Source: Methanomassiliicoccaceae archaeon (lineage in GTDB: Archaea; Thermoplasmatota; Thermoplasmata; Methanomassiliicoccales; Methanomethylophilaceae). Taken from it: a stretch of DNA of 29,862 nucleotides. The position numbers were made by a program, and so were the translations under genes. The stretch spans positions 1 to 29,862 of the forward strand of contig JAIRJQ010000121.1 in assembly GCA_031260545.1 (NCBI GenBank), in the 5' to 3' direction. The notes beneath the pieces were generated by a model. It did no database searches. It saw only the letters and a list, made by a program, of their open reading frames with translations, and was not told the origin of the DNA. This document shows, piece after piece, positions 24,451 to 29,862 of the stretch; within the stretch, counting starts at the first letter, position 1; each line of letters begins with the position of its first letter.

Positions 24451-25977
24451 TTAATACAGATCTTCCTTTGTCCATATGGTGATGCCTGCGGGCATCTTTG
24501 TGATATTCCCCTTTCTCGTACCGACAACGGTGCCTACGCCCTTCTCTGCCGATATGTCAAGGATCCTTTGCGATATCACACCGTCAAATACGATCTTGGA
24601 GATACCTTCCGAATCATCCTTCAGCGAATCGACGAGCTCTTTGACCGCGACCTCTTTCTTCGTTTCGTTGTTCGCGTCCAGTATCTTTGCGTTGTGGGTC
24701 GAGGACATTTCGAGCAGCATATCGCGGAACAATTCCTGTTCCGGTGAGAGTACCTTCGGCTGCTTCACCGCGTCCTTTTTCCCGCGCCCTCTCATCTTTT
24801 TATCATTATCGGAGGTCCTTTCGGAACGCAGAGGCCTTTCCTGCACAGGTTCCTCTTCCGGTGTCTCCTCTGCCTCGGGGGCGGGGCGTTCTTCCGGTTC
24901 TGCGGTCACTTTTTTCTTGTATCTTTCCGCAGCTTCGGAATTGAACCTTTCCCTTCTGTCGCGGAGGTCCCTTTTGTTGCGTTCATCGCGCTCTCTTCTC
25001 TCGCGGCGTTCCTCTCTCGGTTTTTCGTCGCGTTCATCATCCTTGTCGTTATGATGTTTTCTTTCCTCGCGTTCCCTTTTATCATGACGTTTATTGTCAT
25101 CCTCATCTTTGGGTGCGCGTTTGTGATCATCATCGTCCGGATCGGTGAGGCCGTTCATCTCCATGTACTGATCGCCTGGGACCTTGTTCCTGAGGCATTT
25201 GACTATCTGTTTCGTTGATAATTCCTCTACCTCGTGAGCACGCGGTGCGCGGGCAACGAAATCTATCTCGGCAACCTGGAACAGTTCTCTGAGTATGAGT
25301 TCTCCTCCTCTGTCCCCGTCGACGAACGCAGTGACGACCTTTTCCTTGGAGAGTTCCTGCACCGTCTGCGGTATGTTCGTTCCTTCTACGGCTATCGCAT
25401 TCTTGATACCGGCTTTCAGAAGATTAAGGACATCCGATCTTCCTTCAACGATTATTATCGCTTCCGATGACTTCACATTCGGGCCGGCGGGGCATTTGTC
25501 CTTTCCGTATGACATTATCTCCTCCACCTGAACGCTCTGTCTGATACTGTCGGTGATATCGGAACTTGTTCCCTTTGACTGTTTCATCAGTTCATTGAGC
25601 AGCTCTTTGGCGCGGTCCACAACCTTCTCTCTCTTTGTTATCCTGACATCCTCTATGCCAAGCACCTTGATCGATGCTTTGCACGGTCCGACACGGTCTA
25701 TGGTCTCCAGTGCGGATGCCAGTACCACCGTTTCTACCTGATCCAGACTCGATGATATGTATATCAGTCCGTCGGATTTTCCGCCTTTCGATGTAACTTC
25801 AACTTCGATCCTTCCTATCCTTCCGGATTTCTGCAGATCACGTAGATCCAGTTCCTCTCCGAGCAGACCTTCGGTCTGTCCGAATATTGCCCCAACCACA
25901 TCGGGTTTTTCGACTATACCGTCTGCGGTAAGTCTTGCTTTGATCATGTATTTCGTTGTATTCGGGTCTATGTTCAT
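24451..25977 (-). CDS. dnaG: Archaeal DnaG primase (TOPRIM), exosome-associated
   Basis: This is archaeal DnaG, a TOPRIM protein that can make RNA primers and, in several archaea, is a stable subunit of the RNA exosome that helps select poly(A) substrates. The N-terminal part (1 to about 150) has KYMIKARLTADGIVEKPDVV and GAIFGQTEGLLGEELDLR. The TOPRIM domain has E178 in IIIVEGRSDVLNLL and D220-G-D222 in AFVDGDRGG. A very charged linker follows (about 279-400), rich in Asp, Glu, Arg, Lys and His, with runs such as DPDDDDH and REERRERRER. The conserved C-terminal domain (about 405-508) ends in NITKMPAGITIWTKEDLY. At 508 residues it is longer than most archaeal DnaG because of the linker. It heads a unit with the LonB-like gene and is preceded by a structured RNA. 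Confidence 0.95.
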   Translation of the reverse strand: MNIDPNTTKYMIKARLTADGIVEKPDVVGAIFGQTEGLLGEELDLRDLQKSGRIGRIEVEVTSKGGKSDGLIYISSSLDQVETVVLASALETIDRVGPCKASIKVLGIEDVRITKREKVVDRAKELLNELMKQSKGTSSDITDSIRQSVQVEEIMSYGKDKCPAGPNVKSSEAIIIVEGRSDVLNLLKAGIKNAIAVEGTNIPQTVQELSKEKVVTAFVDGDRGGELILRELFQVAEIDFVARAPRAHEVEELSTKQIVKCLRNKVPGDQYMEMNGLTDPDDDDHKRAPKDEDDNKRHDKREREERKHHNDKDDERDEKPREERRERRERDERNKRDLRDRRERFNSEAAERYKKKVTAEPEERPAPEAEETPEEEPVQERPLRSERTSDNDKKMRGRGKKDAVKQPKVLSPEQELFRDMLLEMSSTHNAKILDANNETKKEVAVKELVDSLKDDSEGISKIVFDGVISQRILDISAEKGVGTVVGTRKGNITKMPAGITIWTKEDLY

Positions 25978-25998
25978 TTCAATCCCTTCTTATGTATT

Positions 25999-26201
25999 AA
26001 GGGGGAAAAACTCTGTCCTTCGGTTTATGTTTGCTCTCAGGGCTCTGTTTGGGCCTTGACCCTTTAGTCCGTTAACCACGGCCTAGTATCATTGTATCAT
26101 AGCTTTTCAAAGCTGATGACCGATCGCTTGACTTTTGCTGCCTTCCCTCCGACAGCGTGTGATTGTGATAGTGAATCAGGAAGGTCTGAGTGCTTCCCCT
26201 T
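25999..26201 (-). ncRNA. Structured RNA of about 200 nt, family not identified
   Basis: The dnaG upstream region holds a transcript-like unit with its own TATA box (TTTATAAATA) about 26 nt before a purine start near 26200. The 5' and 3' ends can form a long closing helix. AAGGGGAA pairs with TTCCCC(C)TT, and then ACTCAGACCTTC pairs with GAAGGACAGAGT over 10 of 12 positions, the exceptions being two A-A oppositions. Inside are further hairpins: GCTGTC/GGCAGC with loop GGAGGGAA, AGCTTT/AAAGCT, and CCGT/ACGG. The 3' arm carries five Ts. No ORF of note reads through it on the minus strand. It could be a stand-alone ncRNA or a dnaG leader. SRP RNA and RNase P RNA were considered, but their diagnostic cores are not met. 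Confidence 0.55.
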
Positions 26202-26203
26202 AT

Positions 26204-26471
26204 GAACGTAATTATGACACCTATTTATAAACTTTGTTAAACGGCGTGAACATAGGTTAACGCTGTATATTACGATATAAAAAGAATATTACACTGAAAA
26301 ATGTATTTTAATATATAAACATAAGTTACAATATTAATCAAAGTAGCTCATTTACATCGAAATATATGTTTGCGATGTCATATTAATAAAATATCACGAT
26401 CCGGCGTACAGCCAGTCGGAACAGGAAAAATGATGTTGAGGCGGCATTTTCATCTTTTTTCAAGGACGGGG
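26204..26471. other. AT-rich spacer with promoter elements between the RNA and the MtbA-like gene
   Basis: I see no gene here. Bases 26215-26400 are strikingly A+T-rich, with many TATA-like words. The only one with a clear role is TATTTATAAA (26222-26231), the promoter of the minus-strand RNA. An inverted repeat ACATCG/CGATGT (26355-26360 and 26374-26379) and two similar words AACATAGGTTA and AACATAAGTTA (near 26249 and 26319) have no assigned role. Near the end, GATG/CATC arms flanked by A5 and T6 runs (26426-26460) could terminate transcripts on either strand. Confidence 0.5.
26222..26231 (-). promoter_or_regulatory. TATA element of the structured RNA
   Basis: On the minus strand TTTATAAATA is a near-consensus archaeal TATA box. 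It is centred about 26 nt before the 5' base of the predicted closing helix, which independently fixes strand and start of the RNA. Confidence 0.65.
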
Positions 26472-27584
26472 TCACCACGACCCGTATCTGCCGAAGTCCT
26501 CCGCCGCCTTCACAAGCGACCGTATGTTCGCAGGATGCGAGTTCGGAGGGACCTCGCAGCATGTCCCCAAGATACAGCCCATCTTGCTGTCGCGGCCGTT
26601 CAAAAGCTGATCCCCCGCCTGATCGTATATTTTTTTCTGATTCGGCAGAACGAACAATTTTGTGTCCACCGACGGCATTATCGTTGCGCGTGTCCCGAAT
26701 TCTTCTTTCATTATCCTTGCGGGGAACGGATCGCGGTCGAAATAACCCATCTGCAATATCGTGAAAGGTGTTATCACAAGTTCATTGACATACAGCTTGT
26801 AATCCAATGCGCGGTTGCCGCAGAAGTGGTAGAAGACCTGGGGCCCGGCGCCCTTCATCAGACACCCTTTGACCAATTTCTCAAGCGCAGGCGGCGAGAT
26901 GTCCTTTATTGTCTCAGGGGACATGGTATCACTGTTCTCAAGCACCGAACCGGTGCTTATCAGCGCGCTGCCGTATGCTTTCGACAATGCTTCCGCTCCG
27001 GTTATCGCTGTTTCCACATAAACGTCGATAAGTTCTTTCACAAGGTCCCTTTCGGTCTCTGTCCACATTAAAAATTCCTCGATGCCGCACAGTTCCGCCG
27101 CAGAGCCTACAGGTTCGGGGCAATACGCGAGAGGGACGAACATATCCGGAAGTTTTTCTTTTATGTACGCGGATGCGCCGGTGAGCCGGTTGTATGTGTA
27201 CCCTTTCTCTATCTCCCTGATATCGGGGATGTGAATTTTGTGGACATCCTCCGGTCCTTTGACAACAATGTTGTCAGGCACCGGTGCGGTCTTATCCATG
27301 AACCTGAGTTTAACGCCAAGCTCAGGCAGCCAAGGATGCGCAAAATAGTATTTCGTTACGGGAAGGAGATCATACATCTCCTGAACGTAAGCTAAACAAT
27401 GCGCGCCTAATTCCGGTCTCTCATAAAAATCGCGTATCGTATATCCGCATGCGACCGTCGCGTGGGACAGCATCATCGGATCAACTGGGATGCGGTCGAA
27501 CTCGCCGCCTACGAATGACGCCGCATACCTGCGTTTCGCTCTTTTTAACCATTCTTTATTGATGTCCGGAAAAGTAGGGATCAT
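26472..27584 (-). CDS. UroD-fold corrinoid methyltransferase-family protein (MtbA/MtaA-like)
   Basis: This 370-residue protein has the uroporphyrinogen-decarboxylase/MtaA fold used by methylcobamide:CoM methyltransferases. The zinc site that activates the thiol acceptor is recognisable as H253-F-C255 in VFYHFCGN and a Cys in GTCCEVPPNSHPANI (342-343). The first strand reads GGEFDRIPVDPMMLSH, where MtbA has a similar R-x-P-V. Sequence between these points is divergent from classical MtbA, so which methylated corrinoid and which thiol it uses is open; it is unlikely to be a heme-pathway decarboxylase. The start at 27584 begins just before the fold; an in-frame ATG at 27701 would add 39 hydrophobic residues without family support. 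It has no corrinoid protein or substrate methyltransferase next door. A DUF3795 gene diverges from it. Confidence 0.82.
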   Translation of the reverse strand: MIPTFPDINKEWLKRAKRRYAASFVGGEFDRIPVDPMMLSHATVACGYTIRDFYERPELGAHCLAYVQEMYDLLPVTKYYFAHPWLPELGVKLRFMDKTAPVPDNIVVKGPEDVHKIHIPDIREIEKGYTYNRLTGASAYIKEKLPDMFVPLAYCPEPVGSAAELCGIEEFLMWTETERDLVKELIDVYVETAITGAEALSKAYGSALISTGSVLENSDTMSPETIKDISPPALEKLVKGCLMKGAGPQVFYHFCGNRALDYKLYVNELVITPFTILQMGYFDRDPFPARIMKEEFGTRATIMPSVDTKLFVLPNQKKIYDQAGDQLLNGRDSKMGCILGTCCEVPPNSHPANIRSLVKAAEDFGRYGSW

Positions 27585-27679
27585 TATATCGGAGAAAAGA
27601 TACAACATCAAAAGCGTTGTGCTTCCCGGGAATATAGTAAAAGAGTTAACATTTAACGGCAGCCCAGCATTCAGGATGA

Positions 27680-27759
27680 GACCTCCTGGACGAGAGGTCA
27701 TATGTTATACATAGTAATAATAAGCCAAGACCTCCTGCAATGGCATGGGAAAAAGGAGA
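27680..27759 (+). promoter_or_regulatory. Divergent promoter with GACCTC repeats and possible SD-masking leader
   Basis: A TATA-like TTATACATA (27704-27712) predicts a transcript starting near 27733. GACCTCCTG occurs at 27680-27688 and again at 27729-27737, and the inverse GAGGTC lies at 27694-27699. The second copy places CTCCT at the 5' end of the leader, able to pair with AGGAG (27755-27759) of the Shine-Dalgarno sequence before the DUF3795 gene. Confidence 0.35.
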
Positions 27760-27766
27760 TACGAGA

Positions 27767-28228
27767 ATGGAGGACAAATGCACAGCCTATTGCGGTCTGT
27801 ACTGCGGCCATTGCTTTTCCAGGACGCACATACGGCCGACGGCCGAAACGCTGCTTGACCAGATGAGACGGCAGGGATTTGAGACATTCGGACCTTATAT
27901 GCCGAATTACAAGGAGTTCTGGGAATTTCTGAACACATTGATCGATGCGGAAGGCTGTCCGGGATGCAAACGGGGCGGCGGAAACCCTGCCTGCGAGATA
28001 CGTATATGCGCACGCAACAAGAATATTGAAGCATGTCCGCTATGTGACGATTACCCGTGTTCAAAATTCGGCTGGTTATCGAACAATATCAATTATCCGA
28101 TGCTGGAGAAAGATAACCTGTACATGAGAGAGAACGGGTATGATGCATGGCTGGCCATGCAGAAGAACAGACGTTCAGAACGTTTCACATATATCGAGGA
28201 ACGAGAAAAACTGAGATCTTTAGAATGA
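27767..28228 (+). CDS. DUF3795 cysteine-rich protein
   Basis: This 153-residue protein belongs to the DUF3795 group of small Cys-rich, probably metal-binding proteins common in anaerobic bacteria and methanogens; no function is established. The cysteine pattern is AYCGLYCGHC near the N-terminus, then CPGC, CEIRICA and CPLCDDYPC, followed by a helical tail. The start is fixed by a strong ribosome binding site AAAGGAGAT about 7 nt upstream; an in-frame ATG at 27740 lies before that site and is unlikely. It diverges from the MtbA-like gene and is followed by a 220-nt gap. A zinc or Fe-S role is possible. Confidence 0.85.
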   Translation: MEDKCTAYCGLYCGHCFSRTHIRPTAETLLDQMRRQGFETFGPYMPNYKEFWEFLNTLIDAEGCPGCKRGGGNPACEIRICARNKNIEACPLCDDYPCSKFGWLSNNINYPMLEKDNLYMRENGYDAWLAMQKNRRSERFTYIEEREKLRSLE

Positions 28229-28448
28229 TCCGCCTGTCCGTATGCCGAACGGCCCGACCGGATCGCCGCGATGAGCTTATCGATCACATGACCGCCGCGG
28301 TCTTCGATCAATAGATAAAACAATGATAAGATCTCGGCCGGACGGTCATATTCATATGAAGTTACAGCTGAAAAACAATATTATGATAACAAAAATGAGG
28401 GTTCGTGCATCAAATCTATAAGATATATGAATGATACACTGGGCGGCC
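28229..28448. other. Intergenic spacer before the cobyric acid synthase gene
   Basis: I find no convincing gene here. The first 100 nt are GC-rich with scattered short repeats (for example CCGCGATGA and CCGCCGCGG), and the rest is AT-rich. Only the promoter near the end has a clear role. No cobalamin riboswitch core is recognised. Confidence 0.4.
28417..28427 (+). promoter_or_regulatory. TATA element of the cobyric acid synthase gene
   Basis: TATAAGATATA is centred about 27 nt before the ATG at 28449, predicting a leaderless mRNA. This supports a start here that includes the Cys-rich domain. Confidence 0.55.
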
Positions 28449-29862
28449 ATGGACAGCATTAAGAAAAAGGTCAAAGAGGAGATCGATAAAGGATGGACAG
28501 GTCCGAACCTTGAATGTGAATGGGGGCCTTGCCATTATACGGGCCAGGACTGCACATTCTGCTTCTGTCCGTTCTATCCGTGCGGTGACACCGATCTCGG
28601 ATACAATATAAGAACAAAGAAAGGCAAAGAGATATGGAGCTGCCTTTATTGCCATCTCATCCACAGGACGCCGGTGTGCAGATACATCGTATCGCGGATG
28701 GACGAACTGGGAATAACGGATCCGGATGACCATCGATTACGCGCTTTGCTGCCGGAAGTTAAAGAACGGTTCATGGTGCCGGGAAAAGCAATAATGATAC
28801 TGGGTGCGACATCCGACGCCGGGAAATCGATAATCACGGCGGCGATATGCCGCGTGATATCGAGAAAAGGTTACTCGGTCACTCCCATGAAAACACAAAA
28901 TATGAGCTTGAATTCAATGATAACGTCCGACGGTTCCGAGATAGCGTCGATACAGATGCTGCAGGCCAAGGCCGCCCGTATCAAACATCCGGACCATAAC
29001 GTCAATCCGATACTCATCAAACCGATGAAGAACGGAAAAACGCAAACGATAGTTAACGGAAAACATTTCGATAATTTTGATGTGGATTCATATTACGAAA
29101 CATTCGTTCCGACGGCGGGGACGGAAGCGGTCAGAAAAAGCGTCAAAACGCAGAAGGAAAGATATGAGTATGTGGTGATGGAAGGTGCCGGCTCTCCGGC
29201 AGAGATAAACATCTATGACCGCGATATAGCGAACATGCGTGCCGCGGAGATCGCGGACGCCGATTGTATTTTAGTCGTTAACATGAAATGGGGAGGAGCA
29301 TTCGCATACGCTTTGGGTACTGTGGAATTACTTCCGGAAAAGGACAGGAAGAGAGTGAAAGGGATCATACTGAACAATTTGTACGGAGATCCGTCATCCT
29401 TAAGAACAGGGATAAAGGAACTGGAATCGATCCTCGGCATTCCGGTATTGGGGGTGATACCTCATATCAGCATACCGTTGCCGACAGAGGATTCGTTAAC
29501 AATGCCAGGCCTCGGAACGGAAGCGGACGGAAGGGTGAAAGTACACGTTATAAAGATGCCGAGGATAGCGAACTTCACCGACCTGGATCCGTTATATCAC
29601 GAGAATGTTCAGATAATCTACACAACAGATCCCAAGGATATGAAAGATGCCGACGTCATCATCATACCGGGAACAAAGAACACCATGGAGGCAATGGAAT
29701 GGATGATATCCTCGGGAATGGACAAAGCGGTCAAAGAAATGAGAGGAAAGGTACCGATCGTAGGCATATGCGGCGGATACCAGATGAGGTGCTCCCGTCT
29801 TTCCGACAATTTTGGAATTGAGGGAGGTACGCCCTCGGAAACAAAAGGCCTCGGACTTTTCA
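28449..29862 (+). CDS. cbiP: Cobyric acid synthase with N-terminal Cys-rich domain (3' end outside window)
   Basis: The frame is open to the window edge (471 codons seen). Residues 1 to about 108 form a Cys-rich domain with nine cysteines (C23, 28, 35, 38, 40, 45, 65, 68, 77), including GPCHYTGQDCTFCFCPFYPC. This matches the small Cys-rich domain (zf-like, PF04071) found near cobalamin genes in methanogens. From about 112 the CbiP/CobQ amidotransferase begins: P-loop GATSDAGKS (119-127), MKTQNMSLNSMIT, SEIASIQMLQAKAA, MEGAGSPAEINIYDRDIANM. Then comes the class I glutaminase domain with nucleophile Cys in GICGGYQM (about C441). It amidates adenosylcobyrinic acid a,c-diamide at four positions. 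The corrinoid product fits the MtbA-like gene nearby. Confidence 0.93.
   Translation, partial: MDSIKKKVKEEIDKGWTGPNLECEWGPCHYTGQDCTFCFCPFYPCGDTDLGYNIRTKKGKEIWSCLYCHLIHRTPVCRYIVSRMDELGITDPDDHRLRALLPEVKERFMVPGKAIMILGATSDAGKSIITAAICRVISRKGYSVTPMKTQNMSLNSMITSDGSEIASIQMLQAKAARIKHPDHNVNPILIKPMKNGKTQTIVNGKHFDNFDVDSYYETFVPTAGTEAVRKSVKTQKERYEYVVMEGAGSPAEINIYDRDIANMRAAEIADADCILVVNMKWGGAFAYALGTVELLPEKDRKRVKGIILNNLYGDPSSLRTGIKELESILGIPVLGVIPHISIPLPTEDSLTMPGLGTEADGRVKVHVIKMPRIANFTDLDPLYHENVQIIYTTDPKDMKDADVIIIPGTKNTMEAMEWMISSGMDKAVKEMRGKVPIVGICGGYQMRCSRLSDNFGIEGGTPSETKGLGLF

Noticed and set aside
24450..24527. Longer start for the LonB-like ATPase at 24527
   Set aside because: The extra 26 residues are read from inside the dnaG 3' end in another frame; the ATG at 24449 begins 1 nt after the dnaG stop and gives a normal N-terminus.
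24476..25054. Long plus-strand ORF of Ser/Leu-rich sequence opposite dnaG
   Set aside because: Shadow of the charged dnaG linker; low-complexity composition with no family features.
25999..26201. Assignment of the structured RNA as SRP RNA or RNase P RNA
   Set aside because: The SRP helix 8 core (GGAAGGAAGCAG-type with its asymmetric partner) is not formed by the GGAGGGAAGGCAGC segment. RNase P regions CR-I and CR-V are only vaguely resembled and cannot pair as P4. Left unnamed.
26472..27584. Uroporphyrinogen decarboxylase (HemE)
   Set aside because: The zinc H-x-C...C thiol-transfer site is present and the HemE substrate signatures are not recognised.
27585..27701. N-terminal extension of the MtbA-like protein (in-frame ATG at 27701)
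   Set aside because: The 39 residues have no counterpart in the UroD/MtbA family and overlap the promoter and repeat region.
28093..28323. Minus-strand ORF of 76 codons at the DUF3795 end
   Set aside because: Mostly antisense to DUF3795 and without recognisable motifs or a ribosome binding site.
28229..28448. Cobalamin riboswitch before cbiP
   Set aside because: No B12-box-like core found, and the TATA spacing predicts a leaderless mRNA that leaves no room for a riboswitch.
1..29862. tRNA genes, CRISPR arrays, insertion sequences
   Set aside because: No T-loop consensus with a matching acceptor stem in the spacers, no regularly spaced repeats, and no transposase or terminal repeats were seen.

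Overview
The window is archaeal, most probably from a methanogen of the Thermoplasmata side of Euryarchaeota (Methanomassiliicoccales-like). The evidence is archaeal-type GluRS, AspRS, DnaG primase, Hjc resolvase, Trm1, bifunctional FBP aldolase/phosphatase, short archaeal triosephosphate isomerase, MptD and a LonB-type AAA+ ATPase. There are also a corrinoid-methyltransferase-type (MtbA/MtaA fold) protein and a CbiP carrying a methanogen-style Cys-rich domain. Many genes have a TATA element about 26 nt before the start codon, implying leaderless mRNAs. None of the 24 complete genes ends in TAG (16 TGA, 8 TAA), which fits an organism that decodes amber as pyrrolysine. No tRNA, rRNA, insertion sequence or CRISPR array is visible. 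Gene density is high, with several overlapping operon pairs.

Layout. 1-1.5 kb: the end of an ABC ATPase and its ABC-2 permease. 1.5-3.4 kb (minus): a protein of about 16 Sel1 repeats. 3.4-6.0 kb: a stand-alone CAT/E2-like acyltransferase domain, with its catalytic His replaced, overlapping an acyl-CoA synthetase. 6.05-8.7 kb: an iron-uptake operon, a DtxR-FeoA fusion regulator plus FeoB, behind a palindromic operator abutting the TATA box. 8.7-11.7 kb: gltX and a UbiD-family decarboxylase, divergent. 11.7-14.7 kb (minus): a THEP1-type NTPase, trm1 and purA. 14.7-16.2 kb: mptD and nadA, divergent.

16.2-17.1 kb: a candidate C/D-box sRNA, a remnant of a DUF1016/YhcG-type nuclease, and the hjc resolvase. 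17.2-20.5 kb: aspS diverging from an fbp-tpiA gluconeogenesis operon. 20.5-22.9 kb: a secreted, membrane-anchored phospholipase-D-fold protein (LTD + two HKD + PKD-like + TM) overlapping a RimI-like acetyltransferase. 22.9-26.2 kb (minus): a strongly structured, unassigned RNA of about 200 nt with its own TATA box, then dnaG (with a long charged linker), then a LonB-like ATPase that has lost the protease domain and carries a zinc ribbon. 26.2-29.9 kb: an AT-rich spacer, an MtbA-like protein (minus), a DUF3795 Cys-rich protein and the start of a cobyric acid synthase that leaves the window.

Functional links: iron import (DtxR/FeoB) and B12 synthesis (CbiP) supply cofactors to a corrinoid-dependent methanogen. 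fbp/tpiA, nadA, purA, mptD and ubiD cover gluconeogenesis, NAD, purine, pterin and probably isoprenoid synthesis. The most novel-looking items are the unassigned RNA before dnaG, the C/D-box sRNA candidate, the protease-less LonB-like ATPase and the CAT-like/acyl-CoA synthetase pair.
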